A DNA stretch of 64,000 nt from Marivibrio sp040218065. GTDB taxonomy: Bacteria; Pseudomonadota; Alphaproteobacteria; UBA8366; Aestuariispiraceae. The notes beneath the pieces were generated by a model, which was not told the DNA's origin, did not search any database, and saw only the letters and a program-made list of their open reading frames with translations. A program made the position numbers and the translations under genes. Positions 26,922-35,519 of the stretch are shown here, piece by piece. The stretch covers positions 496,001 to 560,000 of the forward strand of contig NZ_JAVJQE010000013.1 in NCBI RefSeq assembly GCF_040218065.1, written 5' to 3'. The first letter of the stretch is position 1, and the number at the start of each line of letters is the position of its first letter.

Positions 26922-28304
26922 TCACATCACGCCGTAGGCCAGCATGGCCTCGGCCAGCTTGCGGAAGCCGGCGCGGTCAGCCCCGGTCAGATAGTCGACC
27001 GGGCCGTCCTCGCCGTCGGCCGCCTCGCCCCAATCGTAGCAGAGATCATGGATGCGCCGCATCGTCTCTTCGAGCGCCTCGCACAGCGCCTCGTCGCTCC
27101 AGGCGCGGCGCACGGAATTCTGGCTCATCTCGAGCCCCGAGAGCGCGACGCCGCCGGCGTTCGCCGCCTTGCCCGGGCCGAAGACGATTCCGGCGTCAGT
27201 CAGGCGCTTGAGCGCAGCGGCGTCAGTCGGCATGTTCGCGCCCTCGACGACGAAGCGCGCGCCGCCGTCGATCAGCGCCTTGGCGCCGGCGTCCTGCAGT
27301 TCGTTCTCGGTCGCGCAGGGGGCCGCGACATCGCAGGCGACCTCCCAGGGCGGGCCGTCGTGATGCGCCGCGCCGTCGATCTCGTCCGCGACGTCCGCAA
27401 GCGCGCGCCCGTGCGCCTTGGCGTCGGCGATCTGCTTTAGGCGTTCCTCGTCCAGCCCGTCCTCGACGCGCAGATGCCCGCCGGAATCGCTCAGGGTCAG
27501 CACCTTGGCGCCCTGGCGGATCGCCTGTTCGGCCGCGTGGAGCGCGACGTTGCCGGCCCCCGAGATCACCAGGCGCTTGCCCGCGATCTCCTCCTCCTGC
27601 GCGGCCAGCATGTGGGCGAGGAAGAAGATCACGCCCCAGCCGGTCGCCTCCATCCGGTATTCGGAGCCGCCGAAGGCCAGCCCCTTGCCGGTGAGCGAGC
27701 CCTCGAAACGATTGGTGATGCGTTTGTACTGACCGAACAGGTAGCCGACCTCCTTCTCGCCGACGCCGATGTCGCCGGCCGGGACGTCCTCCTCCGGGCC
27801 GATATGGCGATGCAGTTCGGTCATGAAGGCCTGGCAGAAGCGCATGATCTCCGCATGGCTTTTGCCCCGCGGATCGAAATCCGCGCCGCCCTTGGCGCCG
27901 CCCATCGGCAGGCCGGTCAGCGCGTTCTTGAATTGCTGTTCGAAGCCGAGAAACTTCAGAACCGAGAGATTGACCGACGGGTGGAAGCGCACCCCGCCCT
28001 TGTAGGGCCCAATCGCGTTGTTGAACTGCACGCGATAGCCGCGGTTCATCCGCACCGCGCCGTCGTCGTCCTGCCAGACGACGCGGAAGGAGATCACCCG
28101 GTCGGGCTCGGTCATCCGCTCCAGGATCTTCAGGTCGCGGTAGATCGGCTTGTCGTCCAGCATCGGCAGGACGCGCCGCGCGACCTCGCGCACAGCCTGG
28201 TGGAATTCGTCCTCGTGGGGGCTGCGCGCCTCAATGTCGCGCATGAAGGCGTCGAGCGCCGATTGGTCCGTCGCCTGTCGGTCCGTCGCCTGTCGGTTCG
28301 TCAT
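26922..28304 (-). CDS. gdhA: NADP-type glutamate dehydrogenase
   Basis: 460 residues from ATG at 28304. Hexameric GDH motifs are present: GGVRFHPSVNLSVLKFLGFEQ, the catalytic Lys in LPMGGAKGG, PAGDIGVGEKEVGYLFGQYK, the Rossmann GAGNVA, and GPGKAANAGGV. It interconverts 2-oxoglutarate plus ammonia and glutamate. The second to eleventh residues include a duplicated RQATD unit from a 15-bp tandem repeat. It sits inside the Fe-S gene region, 80 bp after ferredoxin, without functional connection. Confidence 0.96.
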   Translation of the reverse strand: MTNRQATDRQATDQSALDAFMRDIEARSPHEDEFHQAVREVARRVLPMLDDKPIYRDLKILERMTEPDRVISFRVVWQDDDGAVRMNRGYRVQFNNAIGPYKGGVRFHPSVNLSVLKFLGFEQQFKNALTGLPMGGAKGGADFDPRGKSHAEIMRFCQAFMTELHRHIGPEEDVPAGDIGVGEKEVGYLFGQYKRITNRFEGSLTGKGLAFGGSEYRMEATGWGVIFFLAHMLAAQEEEIAGKRLVISGAGNVALHAAEQAIRQGAKVLTLSDSGGHLRVEDGLDEERLKQIADAKAHGRALADVADEIDGAAHHDGPPWEVACDVAAPCATENELQDAGAKALIDGGARFVVEGANMPTDAAALKRLTDAGIVFGPGKAANAGGVALSGLEMSQNSVRRAWSDEALCEALEETMRRIHDLCYDWGEAADGEDGPVDYLTGADRAGFRKLAEAMLAYGVM

Positions 28305-28384
28305 TATGGAGCCTCTCGTCGTTTCGGGCTCCAAGGCATGTAGGCGGGCGGCCGGCGCGATCAAACGCCGACCGGGATTGCGCC

Positions 28385-28702
28385 TCAGCTGTCTTCGGGC
28401 ACCCGGAACCTGACGCCGTCGAGCGCGTCGGTCACGCGGATCTGGCAGGACAGCCGCGAGGTCTTGGTCAGTCCGAAGGCGAGATCGAGCATGTCCTCCT
28501 CATCCTCGCTCGGCGCGTCGAGCTTGTCGTACCAGTCCTGATCCTCGACGATCAGATGACAGGTCGCGCAAGCGAGCGAGCCCTCGCACGCCGCCTCGAT
28601 ATCGATGTCGTTGGCGGTCGCCACCTCCATGACCGACAGGCCGGTCTGCGCCTCGACCTCGGTTTCGCTGCCGTCGCGATTGATGAAGGTGATCTTCGGC
28701 AT
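28385..28702 (-). CDS. fdx: adrenodoxin-type [2Fe-2S] ferredoxin
   Basis: 105 residues from ATG at 28702 (GAGAGG upstream). The four cluster ligands C39, C45, C48 and C86 match the adrenodoxin/Isc ferredoxin pattern C-x5-C-x2-C...C. It likely donates electrons during Fe-S assembly, given the two cysteine desulfurase genes directly upstream on the same strand. Confidence 0.93.
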   Translation of the reverse strand: MPKITFINRDGSETEVEAQTGLSVMEVATANDIDIEAACEGSLACATCHLIVEDQDWYDKLDAPSEDEEDMLDLAFGLTKTSRLSCQIRVTDALDGVRFRVPEDS

Positions 28703-28843
28703 GGGACTCGACCTCTCTTCTTTCACGCGTTTTGGATCAGGGACCTCAACCCGCCTCCGGCGCGGCCAAGCGCGGCGCGAAGCGCGCTCTACATGGTCAA
28801 AGCGATCAGCGCTGTCAAAGGGAATCGGGTCATTGACGCGCCC

Positions 28844-30049
28844 TCAGGCGGCGCCGCGCCGGCTGCGCAACCGGCCGACGGTCTCAATCAACCGGTCGGA
28901 GGCGGTCTCCACCTCCTCCTGCGTGGTGAAGCGCCCGAGACCCAAGCGGATCGACGCCGCGACCTTGCCGGCCTCCAGTCCCAAGGCCTGCAGCACGTGG
29001 CTCGCACCCGGCGCGCCGGAGGAGCAAGCGGACCCCGAACTGACCGCGATCCCGTCGAGCGCCGCCATCAACTCCTGCCCCTCCAGACCGGGGATGGTGA
29101 CGTTGAGGTTGCCGGCGATGCGCGCCTCGCGCGAGCCGTTGAGGAAGAGACCGTCGATCTCGGCCTCCAGCCGCTCCAGGAGTCGATCGCGCAGGCCTTT
29201 CAGGCGCTCGGCCTCGCGCTCGCGCTCGCGGCCGGCGATCCGCGCCGCCGCGCCCAGCCCGACCACGAGCGGCGTCGGCAGCGTGCCGGAGCGAACGCCC
29301 TTCTCCTGCCCGCCGCCGTCCATCAACGCTTCGACCTGCACCTTCGGCTTCTTGCGCCGCATGTAGAGCGCACCGACGCCTTTGGGTCCGTAGATCTTGT
29401 GTCCGGAGACGCTCATCAGGTCGATCGCCATCTCGTCGACGTCGAGCGGGATCTTGCCGAACCCCTGCGCCGCGTCGGTATGAAACCAAGCGCCAGCAGC
29501 CCGCGCGCGCTTGCCGATTTCGCCGAGCGGCTGGATCACGCCGATCTCGTTGTTCACCGCCATGACGGAGATCAGCGCGGTGCGCTCGTCCAGCGCCTCT
29601 TCCACGGCGTCCAGATCGACCAGCCCGTCGCGCCCGATGGGCAGGCGCACCACCTCGAAGCCCTCGCGCTCCAAGCGCGCGGCGCTTTCCAAGACGCAGG
29701 CGTGCTCGCTCGCCACGGTGACGATTTTGTCGCGCCCCTCGGCCTCGCGTCGGCGCCGGCCCGCCCCCTTGATCGCCAGATTGTTGCTCTCGGTCGCGCC
29801 GCTGGTGAACAGGATGTCGCGGCCCTTGCCGCCGATTTCGGCCGCGACGGCGTCTCGCGCCTGATCCACCGCCTCGGCTGCGTCCCAGCCGTATTTGTGT
29901 TCGGCCGAATGCGGATTCCCGAAGCGCTCGAAAAACCAGGGCGTCATGGCGTCGACGACGCGCGGATCGGTCGGCGTCGTCGCCTGATAATCGAGATAGA
30001 TCGGCTGGGCCGGGCGGTTGGTGGTCTCGTGGTCGCGGCGGATGCTCAT
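28844..30049 (-). CDS. iscS: cysteine desulfurase, NifS/IscS class I (copy 1)
   Basis: 401 residues from ATG at 30049. It has YLDYQATTPTDPRV at the start, the PLP Lys in SVSGHKIYGPKG and the catalytic Cys in SSGSACSSGAPG. It is close to mitochondrial-type IscS. It lies 10 bp after the second desulfurase gene and 141 bp before fdx. No IscU is adjacent, so it may serve SUF assembly, tRNA thiolation via MnmA, or both. Confidence 0.93.
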   Translation of the reverse strand: MSIRRDHETTNRPAQPIYLDYQATTPTDPRVVDAMTPWFFERFGNPHSAEHKYGWDAAEAVDQARDAVAAEIGGKGRDILFTSGATESNNLAIKGAGRRRREAEGRDKIVTVASEHACVLESAARLEREGFEVVRLPIGRDGLVDLDAVEEALDERTALISVMAVNNEIGVIQPLGEIGKRARAAGAWFHTDAAQGFGKIPLDVDEMAIDLMSVSGHKIYGPKGVGALYMRRKKPKVQVEALMDGGGQEKGVRSGTLPTPLVVGLGAAARIAGREREREAERLKGLRDRLLERLEAEIDGLFLNGSREARIAGNLNVTIPGLEGQELMAALDGIAVSSGSACSSGAPGASHVLQALGLEAGKVAASIRLGLGRFTTQEEVETASDRLIETVGRLRSRRGAA

Positions 30050-30059
30050 AGGGCTAGAT

Positions 30060-31169
30060 TTAGGCGGCCTTCGCCTTCGCCGCCAGTTTTTCATAGGCCG
30101 CCAGAAAGCGGTCGACGTCGTCGTCGCGCGTCGCCCAGCCAAGACTGACGCGGATGGCCGCGCCGGCCAGATCGTCCGGCCAGCCCATCGCGCTCAATAC
30201 ATGGCTTTTCGTCACCTTGCCCGAGGAGCAGGCCGACCCGGCGCTGACCGCCACCCCGTCGAGATCAAGCGCCATCACCTGCTTCTCGGCCGGGAGGCCG
30301 CGCAAGGCGATGCAGCTGGTGTTGCCGACCCGCGGCGCATCCGCGCCGGCGATCACGACCTGCGGCGCCGACGCGCGCACGCCGGCCTCCAGACGATCGC
30401 GCAGGGCTTCGACGCGCGCCGCCTCCGCGCGCCATCCCTCCGCAAGCTCCTGCGCCGCCGCACCGAAGCCCGCGATTCCGGGAAGGTTCTCGGTGCCCGC
30501 GCGACGCCGTCGCTCCTGCCCGCCGCCCAAACTTTCAGGCTGGAACGGCGCGCCTGCACGGATCAGCAAGGCGCCGACGCCGGGCGGTCCGCCCATTTTG
30601 TGAGCCGAGAGGCTGAGATAATCGGCCGCCGACCAAACCGGCGCCAGCTCCATGCGACCCGCCGCTTGCGCGGCGTCGACGTGCAGGCGCGCTCCGGCCG
30701 CCCGCACGAGGGCTGCGACGTCCTCGATCGGCTGCACGACGCCGGTCTCGTTGTTGACCGCCATCACGGAGACGAGCGTATCCCCTGCGCCGGAGGACAG
30801 CGCCCGCTCCAGCGCCGCCAGATCCAGACGCCCCTGCCCATCCACGGGCGCGATCTCTCGATCGGCGCGCGCGGCCAGCACCGCATCATGCTCGACCGCG
30901 CTTACCAGAACCCGCTCGGCATCGACCGCGCGAAGGGCGAGATTGTCGGCTTCGGTGGCGCCGGCCGTAAACAGCACAGCCTCCGGGGCGGCGCCGGCCA
31001 GGGCCGCCACGGCGCGGCGCGCCGATTCCAACGTTGCGCGCGCGCCGCGTCCGGCCGAATGCACGGATGAAGGATTGCCGCCGGACTCCAGCGCCCGGGC
31101 CGCAGCCGCCGCGGCGCACGGCCGGCACGGAGCGGTCGCGTTGTAATCGAGATAGACCGGAGCGCTCAT
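30060..31169 (-). CDS. cysteine desulfurase, NifS-like (copy 2)
   Basis: 369 residues, shorter than copy 1. The start is VYLDYNATAPCRP, the PLP Lys is in SLSAHKMGGPPG and the catalytic Cys in SAGSACSSGKVT. Clear homolog of copy 1 but diverged, so not a recent duplication. It follows the IscR-like gene by 86 bp and precedes copy 1 by 10 bp, an operon iscR-nifS2-iscS-fdx. Confidence 0.92.
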   Translation of the reverse strand: MSAPVYLDYNATAPCRPCAAAAAARALESGGNPSSVHSAGRGARATLESARRAVAALAGAAPEAVLFTAGATEADNLALRAVDAERVLVSAVEHDAVLAARADREIAPVDGQGRLDLAALERALSSGAGDTLVSVMAVNNETGVVQPIEDVAALVRAAGARLHVDAAQAAGRMELAPVWSAADYLSLSAHKMGGPPGVGALLIRAGAPFQPESLGGGQERRRRAGTENLPGIAGFGAAAQELAEGWRAEAARVEALRDRLEAGVRASAPQVVIAGADAPRVGNTSCIALRGLPAEKQVMALDLDGVAVSAGSACSSGKVTKSHVLSAMGWPDDLAGAAIRVSLGWATRDDDVDRFLAAYEKLAAKAKAA

Positions 31170-31255
31170 GGCGGGCGGCCTCGCTTGGCTGAGACGCGTC
31201 GTTCGACCCCGACCATGCTAAGCCGCAGCGAGAGATGCAAGAGCGAGGCGGCCCC

Positions 31256-31735
31256 TCACTCGCCCGTGGCGAGCATCTCTTGGCTGAAACTTCGGTGACG
31301 GGCGAGCGCGCCGTTCAGAACGTCGGCCAGCGATACGCGGGTGAGGAAGGCTTCGATCTCATCCCCAAGCGCATGCCACAGATCGTGCGTGGTGCAGCTC
31401 GCCGCGCTCTTGACGCCGCCTTCGGCCGCGCATCTACACGCGCGCGGATCGCTCGGCGCGCAATGGGCGCGTTGGCCGGAATCCTCGACGGCGTGCACGA
31501 TCTCCGCGATCGGGATCTCGGTGTGGCCGCGCGCCAAGAGATAGCCGCCGCCGGGACCGCGCACGCTCTTAACAAGGCCGGCGCGGCGCATGCGAGCGAA
31601 CAATTGCTCAAGATAGGACAGCGAAATGTCCTGGCGTTCGGCGATTTCGGCCAGGGGCACAGGCCGCGTCGAATGCCGAGAGGCGAGATCCGCGAGGGCC
31701 ATCACCGCGTAGCGGCCTTTAGTCGTGAGCTTCAT
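31256..31735 (-). CDS. iscR: IscR-like Rrf2-family Fe-S regulator
   Basis: 159 residues from ATG at 31735. It begins MKLTTKGRYAVMALADLA, a signature of IscR, with the recognition helix SLSYLEQLFARMRRAGLV and wing GPGGGYLL. The cysteine-rich loop has C92, C100, C102 and C114, compatible with a [2Fe-2S] cluster. As first gene it probably represses the downstream desulfurase/ferredoxin genes. A 16-bp palindrome overlaps its likely promoter. Confidence 0.93.
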   Translation of the reverse strand: MKLTTKGRYAVMALADLASRHSTRPVPLAEIAERQDISLSYLEQLFARMRRAGLVKSVRGPGGGYLLARGHTEIPIAEIVHAVEDSGQRAHCAPSDPRACRCAAEGGVKSAASCTTHDLWHALGDEIEAFLTRVSLADVLNGALARHRSFSQEMLATGE

Positions 31736-31907
31736 CGATCCTCCGAACCCCTGCCGTGCGCCGACGCCGCGTCGGCCGCCTATGGTCCCACCCCTCGGCG
31801 ATCGGCCCTGACGACCCGAACCGCCTCCGCCTTGTAGCCAACTCGATGCGACCAACTCGGTCACATCGCGCCAGCCTTCAAATAGCGCATCTTGAACGCG
31901 AGTAAAG

Positions 31908-31953
31908 CCTTATGACTTTAAGGATATACGCAGCCGCGGCAGGATCGGTTCAA
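31908..31953 (-). promoter_or_regulatory. iscR promoter with overlapping palindromic operator
   Basis: On the minus strand TTGAAC (31953-31948) and TATATC (31928-31923) form a possible promoter with a 19-bp spacer. Immediately downstream is the palindrome CCTTA-n6-TAAGG (31908-31923), which contains a TGACT core as in IscR type 1 sites. The -35 lies in the last codons of cysE. This fits IscR autorepression. Confidence 0.45.
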
Positions 31954-32720
31954 CTGCGCGCGCCGGGCGAGCCGCGGCTTCGGTCCGGGGCCGCGTCGGC
32001 GTAGGGCGCCCCGGGGGAGCCGGCTTGGGACCCGCCGGTTTCCGCCAACCGCTCCTCCAGCGCCTTGACCTGCGCTTCAAGGGTGGAGACCTGTTGCATC
32101 AGCCCTTCGATGGCCCGGGCCGCGGGGTCGGGAAGATCCTGGAGCGGCGTGCCGTAAGGAGCGAAGCCGTCCGACTTCCGATTGGCCTTGCTGATGACGA
32201 CTTTGGCAGGAATTCCGGCGACGGTGGCGCCTTCGGGCACGTCTTTCACGACGACGGCGTTGGCCCCCACGCGCGCGCCTTTCTCCACCGTGATCGGTCC
32301 CAGAATTTGCGCGCCGGACCCGACGATCACCCCGTCCCGCAAGGTGGGATGGCGTTTCTGGCAGCGTTGCTCGTCCGACGACTCGGCCGGCGAGACGCCG
32401 CCCAACGTGACGTCGTGATACAGCGTCACGTCATCGCCGATCTCGGCCGTCTCGCCGATTACGACGCCCATGCCGTGATCGATGAAAAACCGCTCGCCGA
32501 TCGCGGCCCCGGGGTGAATCTCGATTCCGGTGAGCCACCGGGCGATTTGCGAAATCCCGCGCGAGACCAGATGCCAATCCTTCTTGTAGAGCTTGTGGGC
32601 GAGCCGGTACGCGATGACCGCGTGGAAAGCCGGATAAAACAGCGCAACCTCCACCCGCGAACGGGCGGCGGGATCGCGGGCGATCATGCCGTCGATTTCG
32701 GCGCGCAACCTGTCGAACAT
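31950..32720 (-). CDS. cysE: serine O-acetyltransferase
   Basis: 256 residues. It has the N-terminal DP-ARS segment, GIEIHPGAAIGERFFIDHGMGVVIGETA and hexapeptide repeats ending GANAVVVKDVPEGATVAGIPAKVV. It makes O-acetylserine, the precursor of the cysteine used by the desulfurases next door. A helical C-terminal extension (about 210-256) is of the epsilon-type enzymes. It lies 214 bp upstream of iscR on the same strand. Confidence 0.95.
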   Translation of the reverse strand: MFDRLRAEIDGMIARDPAARSRVEVALFYPAFHAVIAYRLAHKLYKKDWHLVSRGISQIARWLTGIEIHPGAAIGERFFIDHGMGVVIGETAEIGDDVTLYHDVTLGGVSPAESSDEQRCQKRHPTLRDGVIVGSGAQILGPITVEKGARVGANAVVVKDVPEGATVAGIPAKVVISKANRKSDGFAPYGTPLQDLPDPAARAIEGLMQQVSTLEAQVKALEERLAETGGSQAGSPGAPYADAAPDRSRGSPGARS

Positions 32721-33072
32721 CGGATCCTTGCCTTCGCCGGTCTACGGCCCGTCGCATCGACGCGCTACGTCGGGCGGCTCCGGTCCTCTCTGGCGGCGCC
32801 GGCCCGATCGCCCCCGATCGGATCCGCGCGTTCCGCGCTCGGTTTCTTCGCGTTCGTGCGCGCCTGGGTGACGGCCTCGCCTCTCACCTCGCGCGGCTTG
32901 CCGAAACGCCCCTCTTCGACAAGGTTCCAAAATAGGCTCACGTCGACTACATATACGCAGGCGGTGAAAAGCGTCAAGCAGGCCGCTTGGAAATCCTAGG
33001 TAACTCAACACGTTGCCGAGAGCGCCCGATCTGCGCGTCACAAATGCGCCGGCCCTCGTCGAAAGGGAGCCC
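32721..33072. other. intergenic region between divergent cysE and hydrolase genes
   Basis: 352 bp without a supportable gene. It contains the cysE promoter candidate (32950-32977, minus strand), a 229-bp GC-rich cysE leader with several short inverted repeats (for example CGATCGCCCCCGATCG near 32805), and the GGGAG ribosome binding site of the hydrolase at its right end. Confidence 0.5.
32950..32977 (-). promoter_or_regulatory. putative sigma-70 promoter for cysE
   Basis: On the minus strand TTGACG (32977-32972), 16 bp, then TATATG (32955-32950), in the only AT-rich stretch of this intergenic region. It points toward cysE 230 bp away. Confidence 0.5.
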
Positions 33073-33741
33073 ATGCCTGAAGTCATCATCAACGGTCCGG
33101 AAGGGCGCCTCGAAGGGCGCTACACCCACGGCAAGACGCCCGACGCCCCCATCGCGCTGTTTTTGCACCCGCATCCCGTTCACGGCGGAACGATGAACAA
33201 CAAAGTCGTGTACGAGCTGTATCACACCTTCGCCAAGCGCGGCTTCTCGTGCCTGCGCTTCAATTTCCGCGGCGTCGGACGCAGCCAAGGCGAATTCGCC
33301 CGCGGCGAGGGCGAGCTGAGCGACGCCGCCTCTGCGCTCGACTGGCTGCAGACCTACAACGAAAACGCCGGCGCCTGCTGGATCGCCGGCTTCAGCTTCG
33401 GCGCCTGGATCGCCATGCAGTTGCTCATGCGCCGCCCGGAGATCAGCGGCTTCGTCGCCGTGGCGCCGCCCGCGGGGAAGGAGGATTTCAGCTTCCTCGC
33501 CCCCTGTCCGTCGTCGGGTCTGATCATCAACGGCGACCAGGATCAGCACTACCCGCCCGAGCAGGCGACGAAGCTGGTCGACAAGCTGCGCCAGCAGAAA
33601 GGCATCACCATCGGCCATGAGGTGATCCCGGGCGCGAACCATTTCTTCACGAACCAGGTGGAGACGCTGGGCGCCTGCGTCGGCGCCTATGTCGACGAGC
33701 GTCTCGGCGGCGGGACCAAGGCAAAACGCAAAACGGGGTGA
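33073..33741 (+). CDS. alpha/beta hydrolase
   Basis: 222 residues from ATG at 33073 with GGGAG seven bases upstream. The fold features are LFLHPHPVHGGTMNNKVV, the FNFRGVGRSQGEF loop, the nucleophile elbow GFSFGAW and a C-terminal His in PGANHFF. The nucleophile Ser, an Asp in NGDQDQ and that His complete a plausible triad. It is a common alphaproteobacterial gene near the suf/isc region; substrate unknown. Confidence 0.85.
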   Translation: MPEVIINGPEGRLEGRYTHGKTPDAPIALFLHPHPVHGGTMNNKVVYELYHTFAKRGFSCLRFNFRGVGRSQGEFARGEGELSDAASALDWLQTYNENAGACWIAGFSFGAWIAMQLLMRRPEISGFVAVAPPAGKEDFSFLAPCPSSGLIINGDQDQHYPPEQATKLVDKLRQQKGITIGHEVIPGANHFFTNQVETLGACVGAYVDERLGGGTKAKRKTG

Positions 33742-33773
33742 GGGCCGGCGGCGCGCGCCCCCTCGCCCCGCTT

Positions 33774-34193
33774 TCAGTCGAACAGTGAATCGACCGCCGA
33801 CTGATCCAGGCCGGCGCCGTTGGTCTGCGGGCCATGCAGCAGCGCGTCGCCGAACGGATCGTCCTCGGCCGCGCCGCCGCGGCCGGCCGAGACGCCCTCA
33901 AGCACCCGGGCGACCCGCTCAAGCCGCTGACCGGTGAGGTCCTGAAAGCTGCAGCCTTCGATCAGCACGACAAGGCTGTCGTTCAGTTGATCCAACGCAT
34001 CGGCCGCGGCGCCGTCCTGCAAGCCCGGGCGACCGCGCAACAGGTCAAGGGCGCGGTCCACACGCTCGGTCACGCTCAACAGATGCTGAGCGGCGTCCTC
34101 GGTGTCGGCGATCACGCCGCGGAGCGCCTCCGCCTGCCGAGCCAGGACCTCCGCCGAGCCGCCGTCGTTCACCGCCGATTTGGCCTTCGCCAT
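33774..34193 (-). CDS. CheZ-like phosphatase-family protein
   Basis: 139 residues; ATG at 34193 is chosen over 34199 because of spacing from GAGGG. A long helical hairpin is followed by the CheZ motif SFQDLTGQRLERV (catalytic-type Asp/Gln) and the C-terminal tail GPQTN-GLDQSAVDSLF that in CheZ binds CheY. No chemotaxis genes are nearby. It probably dephosphorylates a CheY-like receiver encoded elsewhere; that target is inferred. Confidence 0.7.
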   Translation of the reverse strand: MAKAKSAVNDGGSAEVLARQAEALRGVIADTEDAAQHLLSVTERVDRALDLLRGRPGLQDGAAADALDQLNDSLVVLIEGCSFQDLTGQRLERVARVLEGVSAGRGGAAEDDPFGDALLHGPQTNGAGLDQSAVDSLFD

Positions 34194-34279
34194 GTTCATT
34201 CCCTCTGTCGCCGACGCGCGCCCTCCTCCGCGGACGCCGGATCGACCCTGAAGGCTAAAGGCCAATGGTTAACGGATCG

Positions 34280-35395
34280 TCACCAAGAGTTTCGCGGCGC
34301 GCTCGGCGCCGCCAAGCGCCCGCCCACGGTCGGCGCGGCGCAGCCCGTCGTCTCCGGGAAGCTGATCGGCAGATCCCTTAGACGGCGCACAGCCATATAG
34401 CCGAAGGCCTGCGCCTCCAGGAGGTCGCCGTCGGTTCCGATCGCCTCCACCAGCGCCGCCGGCGCGCCCAGGCGCGCCTCCAGCGCCGCCATGATCGCCG
34501 GATTGCGCCGCCCGCCGCCGGTGACGTACCAGGCGCGCGGGCGATCGGGCAGCAGCGCGGCCCCGCGGGCGACGGCTTCGGCGGCGAAGGCGACGAGGGT
34601 CGCGGCCGCATCCTCGGTCGACAGCGCCTCGACCGACCCGACGTCGAAGGCGTTTCGGTCAAGCGACTTCGGATAAGGCGCGCCGAAATAGGGATGCTCG
34701 AGCATCGCGGCCAACGCCCGCTCGTCGACCCGGCCCGCGCGCGCCAGCCTCCCGTTCTCGTCGAAACCGGCGCCGGTGCGCCGGTGCACCAGATCGTCGA
34801 TCGGCGCGTTGCCGGGGCCGGTGTCGAAACCGATCGGCGGGGAGTCGACGTCCGCCAGGAAGGTGAGGTTCGAGACCCCGCCGACATTCAGGAACGCCGC
34901 CGGGAAGGCGTCGATCGCCGCCGCCAGCGCGCGATGATAGACCGGCGCGAGCGGCGCCCCCTGCCCGCCCGCCGCCATGTCGGCGCTGCGAAAATCGAAG
35001 ACGACCGGGATCCCCAGCCGATCCGCCATCGCCTGGCCGTCGCCCAATTGCCAGGTCCAGCCGGGGCGCCCGGCCTGCGGCGGCTGATGGAAGATCGTCT
35101 GCCCGTGGAAGCCGACGACGTCGATCGCCTCCGCCGCTCGGCCGATGCGGGCCAGTAAGGCCTCGACCGCCGCAATATGGGCCTCGGTGACGGCGGCGGC
35201 CGCGGCCTCGCTCGCCGCGCTCGCCTCCCGCGCGCCGAGCAAGGCCTGCAAGTCGCGCCGCAGCGCGGCCGGATAGGGGGCCGACAAGCCGGGGCCGGCG
35301 TGCACGCTTCCTTCCCCGTCGGTCTCCACGAAAGCGGCGTCGACCCCGTCCATCGAGGTGCCGCTCATCAAGCCGATCGCGCGGCGCATCGCCAT
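34280..35395 (-). CDS. anmK: anhydro-N-acetylmuramic acid kinase
   Basis: 371 residues from ATG at 35395, with AGGAG seven bases before it; an ATG five codons earlier covers that site. It has the defining GLMSGTSMDGVD near the start, VVGFHGQTIFHQP, LNVGGVSNLTFL and GFDTGPGNAPIDD. It phosphorylates anhydroMurNAc during cell-wall recycling. It is divergent from tyrS, as in many alphaproteobacteria. Confidence 0.95.
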   Translation of the reverse strand: MAMRRAIGLMSGTSMDGVDAAFVETDGEGSVHAGPGLSAPYPAALRRDLQALLGAREASAASEAAAAAVTEAHIAAVEALLARIGRAAEAIDVVGFHGQTIFHQPPQAGRPGWTWQLGDGQAMADRLGIPVVFDFRSADMAAGGQGAPLAPVYHRALAAAIDAFPAAFLNVGGVSNLTFLADVDSPPIGFDTGPGNAPIDDLVHRRTGAGFDENGRLARAGRVDERALAAMLEHPYFGAPYPKSLDRNAFDVGSVEALSTEDAAATLVAFAAEAVARGAALLPDRPRAWYVTGGGRRNPAIMAALEARLGAPAALVEAIGTDGDLLEAQAFGYMAVRRLRDLPISFPETTGCAAPTVGGRLAAPSAPRNSW

Positions 35396-35519
35396 TACGC
35401 TGCTCCTCATTGGCCCCTGCGCGCGGACGCGCGGCCGGGTAGGGCCGCGTTGAGCCCCCGGAAAAGCCGTGCTAAAGGCCCCATCCCGTCCGGCGGCAAC
35501 CTTAGGCGATTAGCGAGCG

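Noticed and set aside
32765..32977. 70-residue minus-strand frame upstream of cysE
   Set aside because: It would start with TTG inside the -35 box of the cysE promoter candidate and has no ribosome binding site.
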